The notes under the pieces were generated by a model. The model saw only the letters and a list, made by a program, of their open reading frames with translations. It had not been told where the DNA came from and did no database searches. Positions 11,281 to 21,693 of a stretch of 64,000 nucleotides of DNA are shown piece by piece. A program made the position numbers and the translations under genes. Each line of letters opens with the position of its first letter. Position 1 is the stretch's first letter. The stretch lies in contig OX442322.1 in assembly GCA_949358305.1 (NCBI GenBank), positions 2,294,001 through 2,358,000 on the forward strand, read 5' to 3'. Origin of the DNA: Strigamia acuminata (Eukaryota; Arthropoda; Chilopoda; Geophilomorpha; Linotaeniidae).

Positions 11281-11286
11281 AATAAA
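11281..11286 (+). other. AATAAA polyadenylation signal for antisense gene
   Basis: Canonical hexamer 3 nt after the TAA of the two-exon plus-strand gene. The sequence is A-rich here, so the hexamer alone is weak evidence. Confidence 0.4.
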
Positions 11287-11731
11287 AAAAATTCTTTGCA
11301 CCTTGTGCCGAACCAAATATATATGCTTAATCTCTCATTCAATCCAACACCCGCTGCAGCTTCCAATTCCGTTTACAATCCCGTTGGGAAACAAATCACC
11401 GAACAAAACTCGCACTAAAAATTGAAACCTTCAACTAATTTCAAATTAACTTCTGGCATACTTCTTTTCACACAAAAATCAACCATGAATAAATTATTTA
11501 ATGCCCCAAAAAAAATTTTCTATTCCAAAACACCAAACAAGATTCCGTAAAATCTTCAAAAAAAATTTGATTTAAGCATAAAAAAAGAAATTCCTTGTCT
11601 CATGCAAAACTATCCAATAAATGGTTGAGGGAAAAAAATCCCAACCCAATTAGACAAAATCCAACAAACAACAAAAAAAAAACTCTAAAAGAAAATGAAC
11701 ATAGCCATTGCCAAAAAAAAGACGAACCAAA

Positions 11732-13036
11732 TTAATCAGTTTTCCCTCCGAAAATTCTCCACAATAATTTGGCCATTTCATATTCGCCCAAACGTTTTGG
11801 AGGTCTCGTTGTGCGCTTGGGGTACCTGCGCTCAACAACTTCCTCAACATTCAACTGTTCTGCTTGCGCCTCGGCCAATTGCTCATCGGCCTGCATGTCT
11901 TCCACCTGTGCCTTTTCGGCCTGTTTTGTACACCCTCTTTGGCAAATTTCCTCTCCGCAGTCCAATTCGCTATCTGAATCTGTATCCGAGTTTGACTCAC
12001 TCTCCCCAGACTCTTCTGCTTTTTCGTCTTCAAACTCCAAATAGGGATAAGTTTTCGGTTCCATTATCTTGTTTAACCTATCCACATGTACAGTTTGCTC
12101 TTTAGATGGGTCTGACATCAATCTTATTCTATAATTGATTTCATTCAAACGCGCTACTACTCTGAATGGCCCCTGATGTGGTTGTGCCAACTTTTTAATT
12201 TCCCCTGGTTTAATGCGAACATGCTTAAGGAAAACCAAATCTCCCACATCAATGTGTTTATCTCTTGCCGTGGCCAAACTCTGCAGATGTTGAAATTCTG
12301 AAAAGTCAGTCAATGCCTTTTTAACACGACCAAACGTATTTTGCATCGCTTCACTGCGGTGTGCGATATACTTAATCGAGCTTGAACTATCCCTAGTAAG
12401 CATCTCAACAGTACCAAACGGATCCCTTGACGTGAACAAATACACAGAGGTGTGTCCAGTCACCCTGTGCACTGCAAACCTATACGCCATTAGAACCCTT
12501 CCAATTTGCATATCCCAATCTTCATGCCCTTCTGTTAACAAATGCGACAATATGGCTGCTATTGTTGCATTAAAACGCTCAACCTGACCATTACACTGTG
12601 GTCTATATGAAGTGGTATTCACGTGCTCAATACCTAAACTTCCACACCAATCGTTAAAAACCTTTGACATAAATGGCGTCCCTTGATCCGTTAAAATGGT
12701 TTTCATTGGACCATATCTGTTTATTAGCATCAAGTCCAGTGCCGCAACGATTGTTTCGGCTCTTTGATCTCTCAAAGGCATGGCTTCCGGCCATTTGCTA
12801 AAATAGTCAACCGCCACGATAATGAACTGGTTACCTCTGTCCGTGGTTTTTAAAGGACCCAAAATATCACAACTTATTCGCTCTAATGGTACTCCCACCG
12901 GTTGAAACATCTGAATCGGGGCCTTTCCCCTTGGTCCCTTCCTAGCGTTGCATTGGTCACATGACTTGACATGTTGCCTGATGTCCTTGTAGATGCCCGG
13001 CCAATAGTACTTCTGCCTAATGGTCTCGAACATCAC
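11732..13036 (-). pseudogene. Gypsy-2 integrase, C-terminal piece downstream of Gypsy-3
   Basis: Minus-strand frame starting MFETIRQKYYWPG, with the zinc-binding C-x2-C of the HHCC domain (CDQC), then the integrase core: Asp in CDILGPL, Asp in LTDQGTPF and Glu in NGQVERFN. A linker with an acidic Ser-Glu-Asp stretch and a basic tail (RRYPKRTTRPPKR) follow before the stop. Integrase would insert the cDNA into chromosomes. I see no chromodomain. The upstream half of the domain is across Gypsy-3 at 25929 and beyond. Residues from MFETIRQ to LATARD are also encoded at 25154-25928, because 775 bp are duplicated on both sides of Gypsy-3. Confidence 0.9.
12260..13034. repeat. 775-bp direct repeat flanking Gypsy-3, left copy
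   Basis: Identical in length and nearly in sequence to 25154-25928 (constant offset 12894; I saw two substitutions). It is Gypsy-2 integrase sequence present once on each side of Gypsy-3. Its length is far beyond the 4-6 bp that a Gypsy integrase makes. Confidence 0.9.
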
Positions 13037-13041
13037 CTAGG

Positions 13042-13632
13042 TGACCGCCAGGCCACCTAGGTGACCTGCGGCACTGCCACACACCACCGTGCGGCCCCAA
13101 AGGTCAACCCCTACGTGGGTAGTTGACCTAGCCCGGGGAGGAGGGAGTAGAGTGGTGTGGTGAGGAGGGAGTGTTGTGAGAGAGTTGAGTGTGGGACACG
13201 GCCTGAGAAGGACGTGCCTGCAGCAGCTCCCCGAGAGGAGAAGGTGTTCATCTGGGAGGGACAAGAAGTGTCCCGGTTTGACTCTGTACTCCTCACCATT
13301 CACCACGATGATACTCAGTATGACGGCTCCCACCGTTATACAGCTTCCATGAGTGGACGCGTGGGTCGTAGGTAAGTACGACACGAATGTTAAGTCGAAC
13401 CGACCACGCCACGCATTGGGTTCCCACCCAGTGTGTGGCGGGTCGGTTGCCGGTGCGGTGTGCCTTCGTGGCACCTCTGCAGCGGGTGACGGGTTTCCCC
13501 ATACCCCTAGACAACGCAATAAAGGCCAACCAACCAATATTGTGGGAAGTCTCCGTCATTTACGTGAAGTATGCGTCCCTACCAAGTGTTCTCAGTCCCC
13601 TGACTACACTGGAAGAGACCATAGCAGTCACA
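13042..13632 (+). mobile_element. 5' LTR of Gypsy-3
   Basis: Aligns without gaps to the 3' LTR but lacks its first TG; the left junction reads ATC-ACCTAGG-TGACCGCC, where ACCTAGGTGACC also occurs 15 bp inside the LTR. It contains AATAAAGG at 13518 and ends AGTCACA at 13632. The altered tip means this end was not made by a normal integration. The next bases (ATTGAGGGCCCTGTCCTGG) should contain the primer site, but do not match a tRNA 3' end that I can name. Confidence 0.85.
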
Positions 13633-16323
13633 ATTGAGGGCCCTGTCCTGGATTTGAACTTGTAAATTTTTTTTTTGCCCGCCATTTTGTTTTGCTTTGT
13701 GTGCAAACCCTTTGTTTCATTGTGGTTGCCGTTTGCTTCAATTTTTTGTTGCAGATTGTTTTATTCATTGTTCAGAGTGTTGGTACATTTTTGCTTTATT
13801 TTTTGGCGGGGGACAATTGTATTGTTTTTCATTTTCTTATTTTTTGGATTTTGGGTTAAATATTTTTCTTTGAGACTGAGGAATTTGAAGGGTGTTTTTG
13901 TTTGTCACTTTGAGTCGCGTGAGAGGCTTAGTTGTGAGGGCTGGGCACTTTTTCATTTGAAGGTCTTGGAATTATGTTTTTTTCTGTGCTGTTGTGGTTG
14001 GGGCTCTGAAATTTATTTTCAGACGCGCTGCAACTGACCAAAGCACTTTGATGTTTTGTTCCTCTAATTAGCTTGGGGAGTCTTGCTCTTTCCCTTAGGC
14101 GGCTACAGGAATAGACATCATTGTGTATCTTCTTTTGTGTTCTCCACCCCTTGTACTTAATTGAACTGCAGTGACCTTGTTTGAATTTTCATTTTTGCTG
14201 TTGTTTAATTTTTGTGCCGGGTTGGGAAACATTTGTTTTTCTTCTGCCACATTTTTTCTCTTGTTTGGGCTGGGTAATGCTCAAGTCTTGGGTTAATCTG
14301 TGCAATTTTATATTATTTTTTTTTGGTTTATTTTTCTTTTGTGTTTGGTCTGGTAAGTGCTGGATTGAGTTGTTTTTCTTATTCATCTCGTGAAGGTAAT
14401 GTCCAGTCAGCACATTAGTCTAATTCCGATTTTATTTTGTTTTTTTTGGTGTTTTTCTTTGTGTGTTTGGCTTGGCTTGAGTCTGACCTCGTTTATTCCT
14501 ATAATTAGCTTGGGGGGACAAGGGTCAGCCAGCACACAAGTTGGACACCCCCTTATTTTTAATTTTATGATTTTTCTTTTCTTGGTGTGCAACCTGTAGA
14601 GGTGAGAAACCATTTGTAGGTGCTCAGATGTTGTGGTTTGGAGTGTTGAATTAGATCTGGTTCATCATTTCAGACACAATTTGAAAGTGGGGTGTGTAGA
14701 GGTTGGTTTTCACGAGCCAACAATGTGTTACTCATGACATTCCTGAGGTTACGCTGACGTAATGAGTGTCTTAGAGGGTCGACACCACACTGGACATTTG
14801 GTAGATTAAGTTCTTTTATTTCTCTCTCTGGGTCGGGCAATTTGGTGCTTTTTCCGAGTGTGTTTTTTGGCGGGAAATGTGTTTGTGGTGTTGTTGTGGT
14901 GGGCAGGCATGCTGCTGGGTGCAGTATATCCCGGTTCAGCCCTGTGCTTCGCCCGGACAGCAATAAACTAATGCGGTATATTTAGGGAAGCGCTGTTCAT
15001 TACTGGCCAGAGGTACATTCCTGGTTTCAGCGGTTTGATTAATCTTTTGAATTACAGGCACACGTACTTAAGGAGAGCACACGGAGACTGGGTTTCCAAC
15101 CCTGTCCCGGGCACTGGTGGAAGCAGTTTGACGTGGTTTTGGCTTTTTTTGTGTTTTTGTGGCCACTTATGGCACATTTTTGTCAATTTCACTGCCTTAC
15201 TGTCGAAATTGGGTCTCGGACAGCAGGAAGGGCGGCTCTTGCAGGGGACTGCTGGAGTGTCGAGCCTAACGGTATTTGCCTTCAAACCGCGCGTGGAATG
15301 CTTGCAAATACGAATTGGGTGGCTAACAGCTTCAAACGAAGACTGTGAATCCAGCCCAACATCTTTCGAACTTTTATTTTTTCAATGTGCTGTGTGTGGA
15401 TCCCTTCTCCCAATTTTGTGAAACACACCACATTTTTCTTGTTCCTTTCTTTTATCCTATTTCTACTCTAATTTCATATCCGGGTTGGAAAGGAGTGAGG
15501 CTCCCGGGGATTGGACCTAACTTTCCCTGGCGCTGGACCGTGTTCAGTTGCAATATTCTCCAATCTGACTCAGGCTCAGTTCGCCAATTTCCCTTCATTC
15601 TTAGTCTGAGGCGACTGAGTCACATTTTTTTGCCTCATCAGGATTATCGCGATCTTGATGGTGTTTTGGGTGTGATTTCGGTGCAGGAGCAGGCAATATC
15701 GGAGGAATCCTAAAACACGCGATTTTAGCGTTTTCAGCAGAGGTTAAAACTGGTGGTAGACGTGTACATCAGTGCAAAGGAAAACGTACGACCTTAGCAT
15801 CGAAGCTGTGGGGGGCGATGAGAAAATGCCACGAAAAATCGATATACGCAGTTTTTTCTACTTGGTTCTGGCGCGAATAATTTAGAACACGAAGGGAAAG
15901 ACAAAGCATGCATTGTTTTGTTAGTTTGGGAGTGTCAGAGAACTTCCAGTCGCCCATTTCTATCTTCTGGGGCGTGGATAAATGCCGGAAAGGTGTTCGC
16001 TAATTTTTTATTTTGGGGCGTGGATTAAGAACCAAAATATAACCGCTAATTTGATTTTTTGGGGCGGAGAGATGAACTGAAAAGCGCTCGAAGGTCCAAC
16101 ACATGGCCAGTGGTCAGACATTCCTTTGAAAGGGATGCTGAGATCTTTTGTAAAATAATTATGGTCGACCTAGTTGTAGGCGGCTGTAATTGGTCAAGGT
16201 ACCCCTGACATTGGTTTGTTTGTAGGAAGTGAAAGTGTCCTTGGATTCTTTCTCACTCCTTGCCTGTGCGTGGTCTTGACCGCACACACTTGGTTACCAC
16301 TGGTTGCAAAGAAATGGCATCTT
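13633..16323 (+). other. Gypsy-3 leader, about 2.7 kb, non-coding
   Basis: T-rich sequence between 5' LTR and ORF1. It has only short random ORFs and no gag homologue or zinc knuckle on either strand. A leader this long is unusual for a Gypsy element and gag would normally be here. It may hold packaging signals or an unrecognised intron; neither can be shown from the sequence. Confidence 0.5.
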
Positions 16324-19230
16324 ATGGCAAGCAAGGATCTCGATTTGGCTTGGGCCAGAGAACTAGCTGTTCTTTGCGACGTCGATCCGTGCGAAATTAA
16401 GACGCAGGACGATGTCATGGAACTCATTCGGTTATATCAACGCGAAAAGAAGTTGGCGGCGCTCGATGCAGCCGCTGCACATGGCGAAGCAATTTGGTCA
16501 AATTTTGCCGCGGAACAGGCGCGTAAAGCAGCTGTTCGCGCGCGGAACGAGGCCAGCGACATGGCGGAAGCTTGGGCAAGATCCGCGGTGTCGCAGCAAT
16601 TGGACTTCAGTAAACGTATCATGGAATTGTCCAGCAGGTCGACGATAACTCGCGCCGCTGCATCGGACGATTCGGACGTTGAAAGCGAGCCGGAGGAGGT
16701 AGACCTGGTCGCGGGGAACGGTGTGGTTTGTCCCGCCGAACTCTACAACCAGAGGTCACCACCCCAGCCGCTGGAAATGGTTGAGGCGGATGAAGGCGTC
16801 GTAGCAGACGGTTCACCGCCCGACCAGGTCTGTTTCGTAGGCTTAGCCGTCGGAGCGGTCTGGGATACAGTGAGTGTCGCCGGACTGGGCAGAGATTTCC
16901 CTCTCCCGTTCGTCGACATTCGTTTTTCCGACCGCGAAGCGGTGGCACTTATGGATACCGCTGCTTCAGGGCAGTATATGAGTAGTGCCGCGGCCGAGAA
17001 ATACGGACTAACAGCCTCGATTGAACCCTGTGATGATTTCGTTAGGGTTATGACGGGCGAAAGAGTAACCAGTCCCTTGGGGACGGTGAGGTTGTACGTC
17101 AGCTGGCAGACGGGGAAAGATTGGTTACGGTTTGCGGTGTTACCTTCTTCTTCTAACTTCATCCTTTTGGGGTGTAGTTGGTTGAGGGAATATGGCATTG
17201 TAATTCGCATTTCCCGGAACGATTGGTTTAAAGCCGATAATCCAGGGATGACGTTTCCTTTCGCTCCTCGGCCTAGACAGCTAGACGACAGTGGTGCAGA
17301 TGTTGACAAGTGGGCAAGGGTCACGCTGGAACACGGCGTCGACACGGCCGCACTGTCACTATCATCCAAACAATTAGATTTGTTGGAAGGCTGCAAAATA
17401 GAAGATATGCGGAGGATGAGATTGGCTCGTGTGCTCGACGAGTTCAGCCACACCTTCAGCGAGATAGGAGGCTGTCATCCGACGGTGGAACTTCGGATCC
17501 CCACGGGTGATGTGCCACCCTTCTCGTGCGATATCAAACCAACATCCCCTGCTGAAGCGAAAGCTCTGCGCCGGTTGGTGAGATGCGCGCTGAAAAAGGG
17601 TGAAATAGAAAAGAGTGCCAGTGCTTATAGGAACCAGCCGGTGATAAGTTTATTACCTGACGGAACCTTTGACGCTTGCATCGATTTTAGGCAGCTGAAT
17701 TCAGTCACGGAGAGAGACACGTACCCGGTCCCGTCTATTCCCATGATTTTGGCCTGTTTGGAAGGGAGTGTGTTCTTCTCTATTTTGGATCTGGCTATGG
17801 GCTGCTTTCAGGTAAGGATTGCGCCCAAGGACAGACCTAAGACGGCGTTTTACACACCTCAAGGTACCTTTCAGTTCGTGAAATTGCCCTACGGATTGTT
17901 GAATACCCCTGTGGCATTTCAACGGCTGATGGGGAAGGTGCTCGGCGAATCGAAGTTTAAGTGGGCGTTGCCCTACCTGGACTCGATTGTGGTGTTCAGC
18001 AAAACTTTTGAGGAACACCTGACACACCTGTCCGACATGCTGAGCAGGCTGAGCAAATTTTGCTTGACCGCTAGCCCGTCTGGATCTTGTGTGATATCTA
18101 CTTCTTGGGACTTTCTTGGCTATTCTATGACTCCCGCAGGTTTTCGACCGGACGAACGCCGTGTTCAGGCGATCGTGGACTACCCGCGACCAGCGAATGT
18201 CGCCCAGCTGCGACGTTTCCTCGGCATGTTTGGAGGAGACACACCGCCGATCGAGGGACTGGAACATCTGTCGAACCCGCTGGATGACCTACTCACAGTG
18301 GGTGCGGAATGGAATTGGTCCGACGAGTGTCAGGGAGTATTCGAATTTTTCAAGGATCATCTTTCGCGTGGGATCGTGCAGCCGATGCCTGATTTCGGCA
18401 AGACCTTTGTCATCCAGGCTGCCGCAAGTTTGACCGGGCTCGGTGCAGTCCTCACGCAGATCGATCATCTGGGGGTCAAAAGACCCGTTGCTTACGCGAG
18501 TCGTGCGCTGCAAGGCGCCGAGACAGTGTTAAGCCCGCCGGAACTCGATTGTCTAGCAGTTCTGCAGGCAGTCGCTTCCTTTCGATCTTTCATCCCGTAT
18601 TCAAAATTTGAAATCGAAACAGGTTGCGTGGCGTTGTTTTGGTTATTACACTCAATCAACACGTCAGGTTGCCTGGTGCGGTGGGCAATGCAGCTCCAAC
18701 AGGTGAGATTCTCTTTTAAATTCAGGAGAGATGTGGACGATCGGATCGCAGTTGCTCTTTCTCGTGTGGGCCTAGATGACGATGAGACGACATTGGCGGC
18801 CTCACGCGAAGAAAAAGCTGCTTCCATGCTTGCCCACACTCTTGTCTCAGAAAGCCTCGCTGGTGCGATCATGTCTTACGATGAGATTAGGCAGAACCAG
18901 CGGGCAGACGCCGACTGTAGCGCGATCATGAGATGGTTAGACGAGGACCGAGATGACGACAGTCTTCTGGCCCAACTCTCACCATCCATGGCGCAATACA
19001 TGTCCGATTATACGTTCGGCGAGTGCGGAGAATTGTGTATCAATACCCCGTTCTCACCCGAATCGTCACTGACCAGAACGGAGCAAGGCTTGGACGTAAA
19101 AATCCTGATGCCTGCACCGCTAGCTGACCGTTGCCTCGACGTCATTCGATTGCATCCTCGCTACACGCAGGATAACGCAGCCGACATGGTGAAAAGGCTA
19201 CGACGCATTTTTTTCTGGCCAGGAACTTAG
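16324..19230 (+). CDS. Gypsy-3 ORF1: protease-RT-RNase H homologue, catalytic residues lost
   Basis: The open frame begins at ATG 16216; I prefer ATG 16324 (MASKDLDLAW), because the preceding 36 residues look like leader. Numbering from 16216: an N-terminal gag-like or linker region with a helical Ala/Glu-rich part; protease motif with DTA (Asp247, Thr248, Ala249) for DTG; RT with motif A Asp kept (ILDLAMG) but YLDS at 587-590 where YxDD is required; RNase H with Ala736 at the first catalytic Asp, Glu kept in PPELDCLAV, and Gly803-Cys804 where Asp-His is usual. The RT connection lacks the YYRRF block. The frame ends just after an integrase-like RRIFFWPG, with the HHCC histidine pair damaged. 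About 1,000 codons stay open without a stop, so coding was kept while catalysis was not. Confidence 0.8.
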   Translation: MASKDLDLAWARELAVLCDVDPCEIKTQDDVMELIRLYQREKKLAALDAAAAHGEAIWSNFAAEQARKAAVRARNEASDMAEAWARSAVSQQLDFSKRIMELSSRSTITRAAASDDSDVESEPEEVDLVAGNGVVCPAELYNQRSPPQPLEMVEADEGVVADGSPPDQVCFVGLAVGAVWDTVSVAGLGRDFPLPFVDIRFSDREAVALMDTAASGQYMSSAAAEKYGLTASIEPCDDFVRVMTGERVTSPLGTVRLYVSWQTGKDWLRFAVLPSSSNFILLGCSWLREYGIVIRISRNDWFKADNPGMTFPFAPRPRQLDDSGADVDKWARVTLEHGVDTAALSLSSKQLDLLEGCKIEDMRRMRLARVLDEFSHTFSEIGGCHPTVELRIPTGDVPPFSCDIKPTSPAEAKALRRLVRCALKKGEIEKSASAYRNQPVISLLPDGTFDACIDFRQLNSVTERDTYPVPSIPMILACLEGSVFFSILDLAMGCFQVRIAPKDRPKTAFYTPQGTFQFVKLPYGLLNTPVAFQRLMGKVLGESKFKWALPYLDSIVVFSKTFEEHLTHLSDMLSRLSKFCLTASPSGSCVISTSWDFLGYSMTPAGFRPDERRVQAIVDYPRPANVAQLRRFLGMFGGDTPPIEGLEHLSNPLDDLLTVGAEWNWSDECQGVFEFFKDHLSRGIVQPMPDFGKTFVIQAAASLTGLGAVLTQIDHLGVKRPVAYASRALQGAETVLSPPELDCLAVLQAVASFRSFIPYSKFEIETGCVALFWLLHSINTSGCLVRWAMQLQQVRFSFKFRRDVDDRIAVALSRVGLDDDETTLAASREEKAASMLAHTLVSESLAGAIMSYDEIRQNQRADADCSAIMRWLDEDRDDDSLLAQLSPSMAQYMSDYTFGECGELCINTPFSPESSLTRTEQGLDVKILMPAPLADRCLDVIRLHPRYTQDNAADMVKRLRRIFFWPGT

Positions 19231-21693
19231 AAATTCCTTGTTTCGGCTGGATTTAAAGTGAAGAACGTTCGTCAGGCGTAGACACGGCGAATCCTCGTCA
19301 CTGTCACACCGACAAACACAGAATTGAAACCGTAAGTTTCCCTGCAACGATGACTTATTGAAGCGGATGTTTTTTATTTTTTATCAAACTCACCCGTTTT
19401 GTAGCAGTCACTTGTTGCTCGGTAAAGTTGGGAAAGTCGATTAGCAGGCCCGTGATTCGTCTCGATGGTCGCCGATCGATCAGTGCTGGTCACTAGACCG
19501 ATAGCGCTGTTGAATTGATTGATTAAGTCACTGAAATTGGTCGGAGAAGTTTGTTTAATTACCTGCTTTCCATGGCCAGTTTCGGCGGTCATGTTGCGGT
19601 CTCAACCGATGAGAATCGTGGCGTTCATGTGACGTCACGAATTCTCGCGGAGGAGCGTAACCATGGCGACGGTCTCAGCACCGCAGCCGCGATTTTTAAG
19701 CAGGTTTTATTTCTATGCCCGGGGATCGTGGGAGTTTTTCGCTAAAAAATTCGGAAAATTGTCGTGGCAATAAAATAATATTGTTTCGTGGTGTTTTTCC
19801 TGCGCTTTCTGAGAAAGATTGTCTCTTTAGATTGGGAATTAGTTATTGCACCAATTAGAGAGGTGAGGGTGTCGTGGGACCCAATCACAGGTCACGGGTC
19901 GAGGATTGTTCTCTGTTTAGACTCGAGGTTTCTTGTTTCTGGACATAGTCCCCGTGTGTCACTTGTTTTCCAGAGAGCGACCATTCAGCATCAGCTGACT
20001 TTTGCTTGTGTTCGTGTTCGGGAAAAGTTTTTGAGTTGCGATATGAGGGTAAGACACAAATTTATTTTCTGGTTGCATCATTTACTGTGGCCCTTTTTCT
20101 CGATTAAACCCGTGACCGATTGCTTTCTTTCGTGCCCCGACCCCGTTATTACGTGCAACTTAGCGCTCGAGCAGGCAGTTTCGGCCGCCGCTCCTCGCTA
20201 GGAACGCAGGCGGATCAAAGTCATTTTGACCGCCGCGATCGAGTCGACCATTTAGTGTTCAGAAAACATTTTAAGAAGTATTTTGTGTGAAGAAAACCTG
20301 AAATTTCGGCGTTTTCTCTCACGAAGCGCTTCGTGATACCTGATGCGATTGGTTTCGGTTTGCCATCCGTCTTCCATCTCGAATTTTCTATCACTTCTTT
20401 TCGCTTCTCTTTCTTCTTTTTCCCGATGTTTCTGTGAAAGGTTCTCTCGATTAGTTTTCCTTCTTCAATTCAGTTTTAATTTTTTTTTTGTTTTATTTTT
20501 CATTTTTTTTTTGATTACGTATCTTTTTTTTTGTTTTTGCCTCCATTCGCCGTGTCCCCGGTTTTTCTTTCTGAAATAGGTGGGTATTGGCGTCGAATTC
20601 GCGAGTCAGCTGGCAAAGGTTACACCGTGACCCACGCCTAACCCCTCGGAATTCGTGCATCCCTCGTTCCTATTGTCCCTAATTGAGGTCAATGACCTGC
20701 GCGCTGGTCACTTGAGTGGCCAGCGGCACGATCTGAGACCCCCAATCTGGGAAAACAATAGCGGGCGGTGAGGGGTTGTCGCCGCGGTAAGAGGAGCCGA
20801 GAAGTTCGCTTCCCGAATCACTCGCCGCCGCGGCGCGACTCGAAGAAATCAAAGTCCACTTCCATTTGGAGTTTTTCGTTCTTTTTTTTTTCCCCTGTTA
20901 GTCTTCAACCCCTCCTTTGTTTATTTTGCCCCGAACTCAAGTTTCTTTCTCAGCCGGCGCATCTAAATTTATTTTTTTTTTAATTCGATAAGATTATTTG
21001 GTTTTATTTCTTTTCTCTTTTCGCTCGCGTTCAGGCAGAAAAGGTGTATCACTTTTTCGCTCGTTCGCGTATTTCTTTTCGAGACATCCTTTTTGTCACA
21101 ATCGATGGTTTGTTCGTGTTTTCTGCGACTGAACTGGGTTCTGATTCAGGCGCCAGACTTCACCGACATGCCGGGCCGTTGTGCAGAACGGTCCGCCATG
21201 TTGGTTGCGGTTTGCGTTGCCTTCACCATCCCTTGCCGTGTCGTGTGTGAAATTCTTACAACCATCATTTCTTAGACCAGGCACCACGCTTTGGTCAGGA
21301 TTTTATATCATCCTGATTCGGTTTAACGAATTCAGGAAATTATTTCGGCTTGCATCGCCGGAGCACCGAAAATGGCTTGCGCCAGCTCGGTGTCTTCGAC
21401 GATTGTGTAACATCCACTGACGTCATGTGCTCGCGTGGGAGGTTGATTTTGTCGCCTCCTCGTGCCGGAATCCTCATTCATAGCCCTTACGTCATACTCT
21501 CAGCCCAACTTTTTCCCCCCTTCCCCTTTCACTCCTTGATATAGTTTATTAATTTTGTATTTATTTTATCTAGAATTCGGGAAATGGTGGCGGCGACGGT
21601 AGCGAACAGTGGCACATCTGCCCTGTTTGCTCGGGAGAGCGCTGGGAGACATCTGCGGGCGGATGGGATTCGCCGTGCGGCAACTGCCTCGGC
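19231..21693 (+). other. Gypsy-3 spacer between ORF1 and ORF2
   Basis: About 2.4 kb with T-rich tracts and short unconvincing ORFs. No integrase core, envelope or zinc knuckle was seen. This is where the rest of pol would lie in a complete element, so it may be degraded or replaced sequence. Confidence 0.45.

Noticed and set aside
11695-12105. Plus-strand ORFs over the Gypsy-2 integrase tail
   Set aside because: Shadow of the minus-strand coding frame with clear integrase motifs.
13675-15713. Several T-rich ORFs in the Gypsy-3 leader
   Set aside because: Phe/Leu/Cys-rich products of T-rich sequence, no homology or conserved motif; apparent membrane helices are compositional.
17974-17985. 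YLDS as a simple sequencing error
   Set aside because: Independent losses in protease and RNase H of the same ORF make one base error an insufficient explanation, though copies should be compared.
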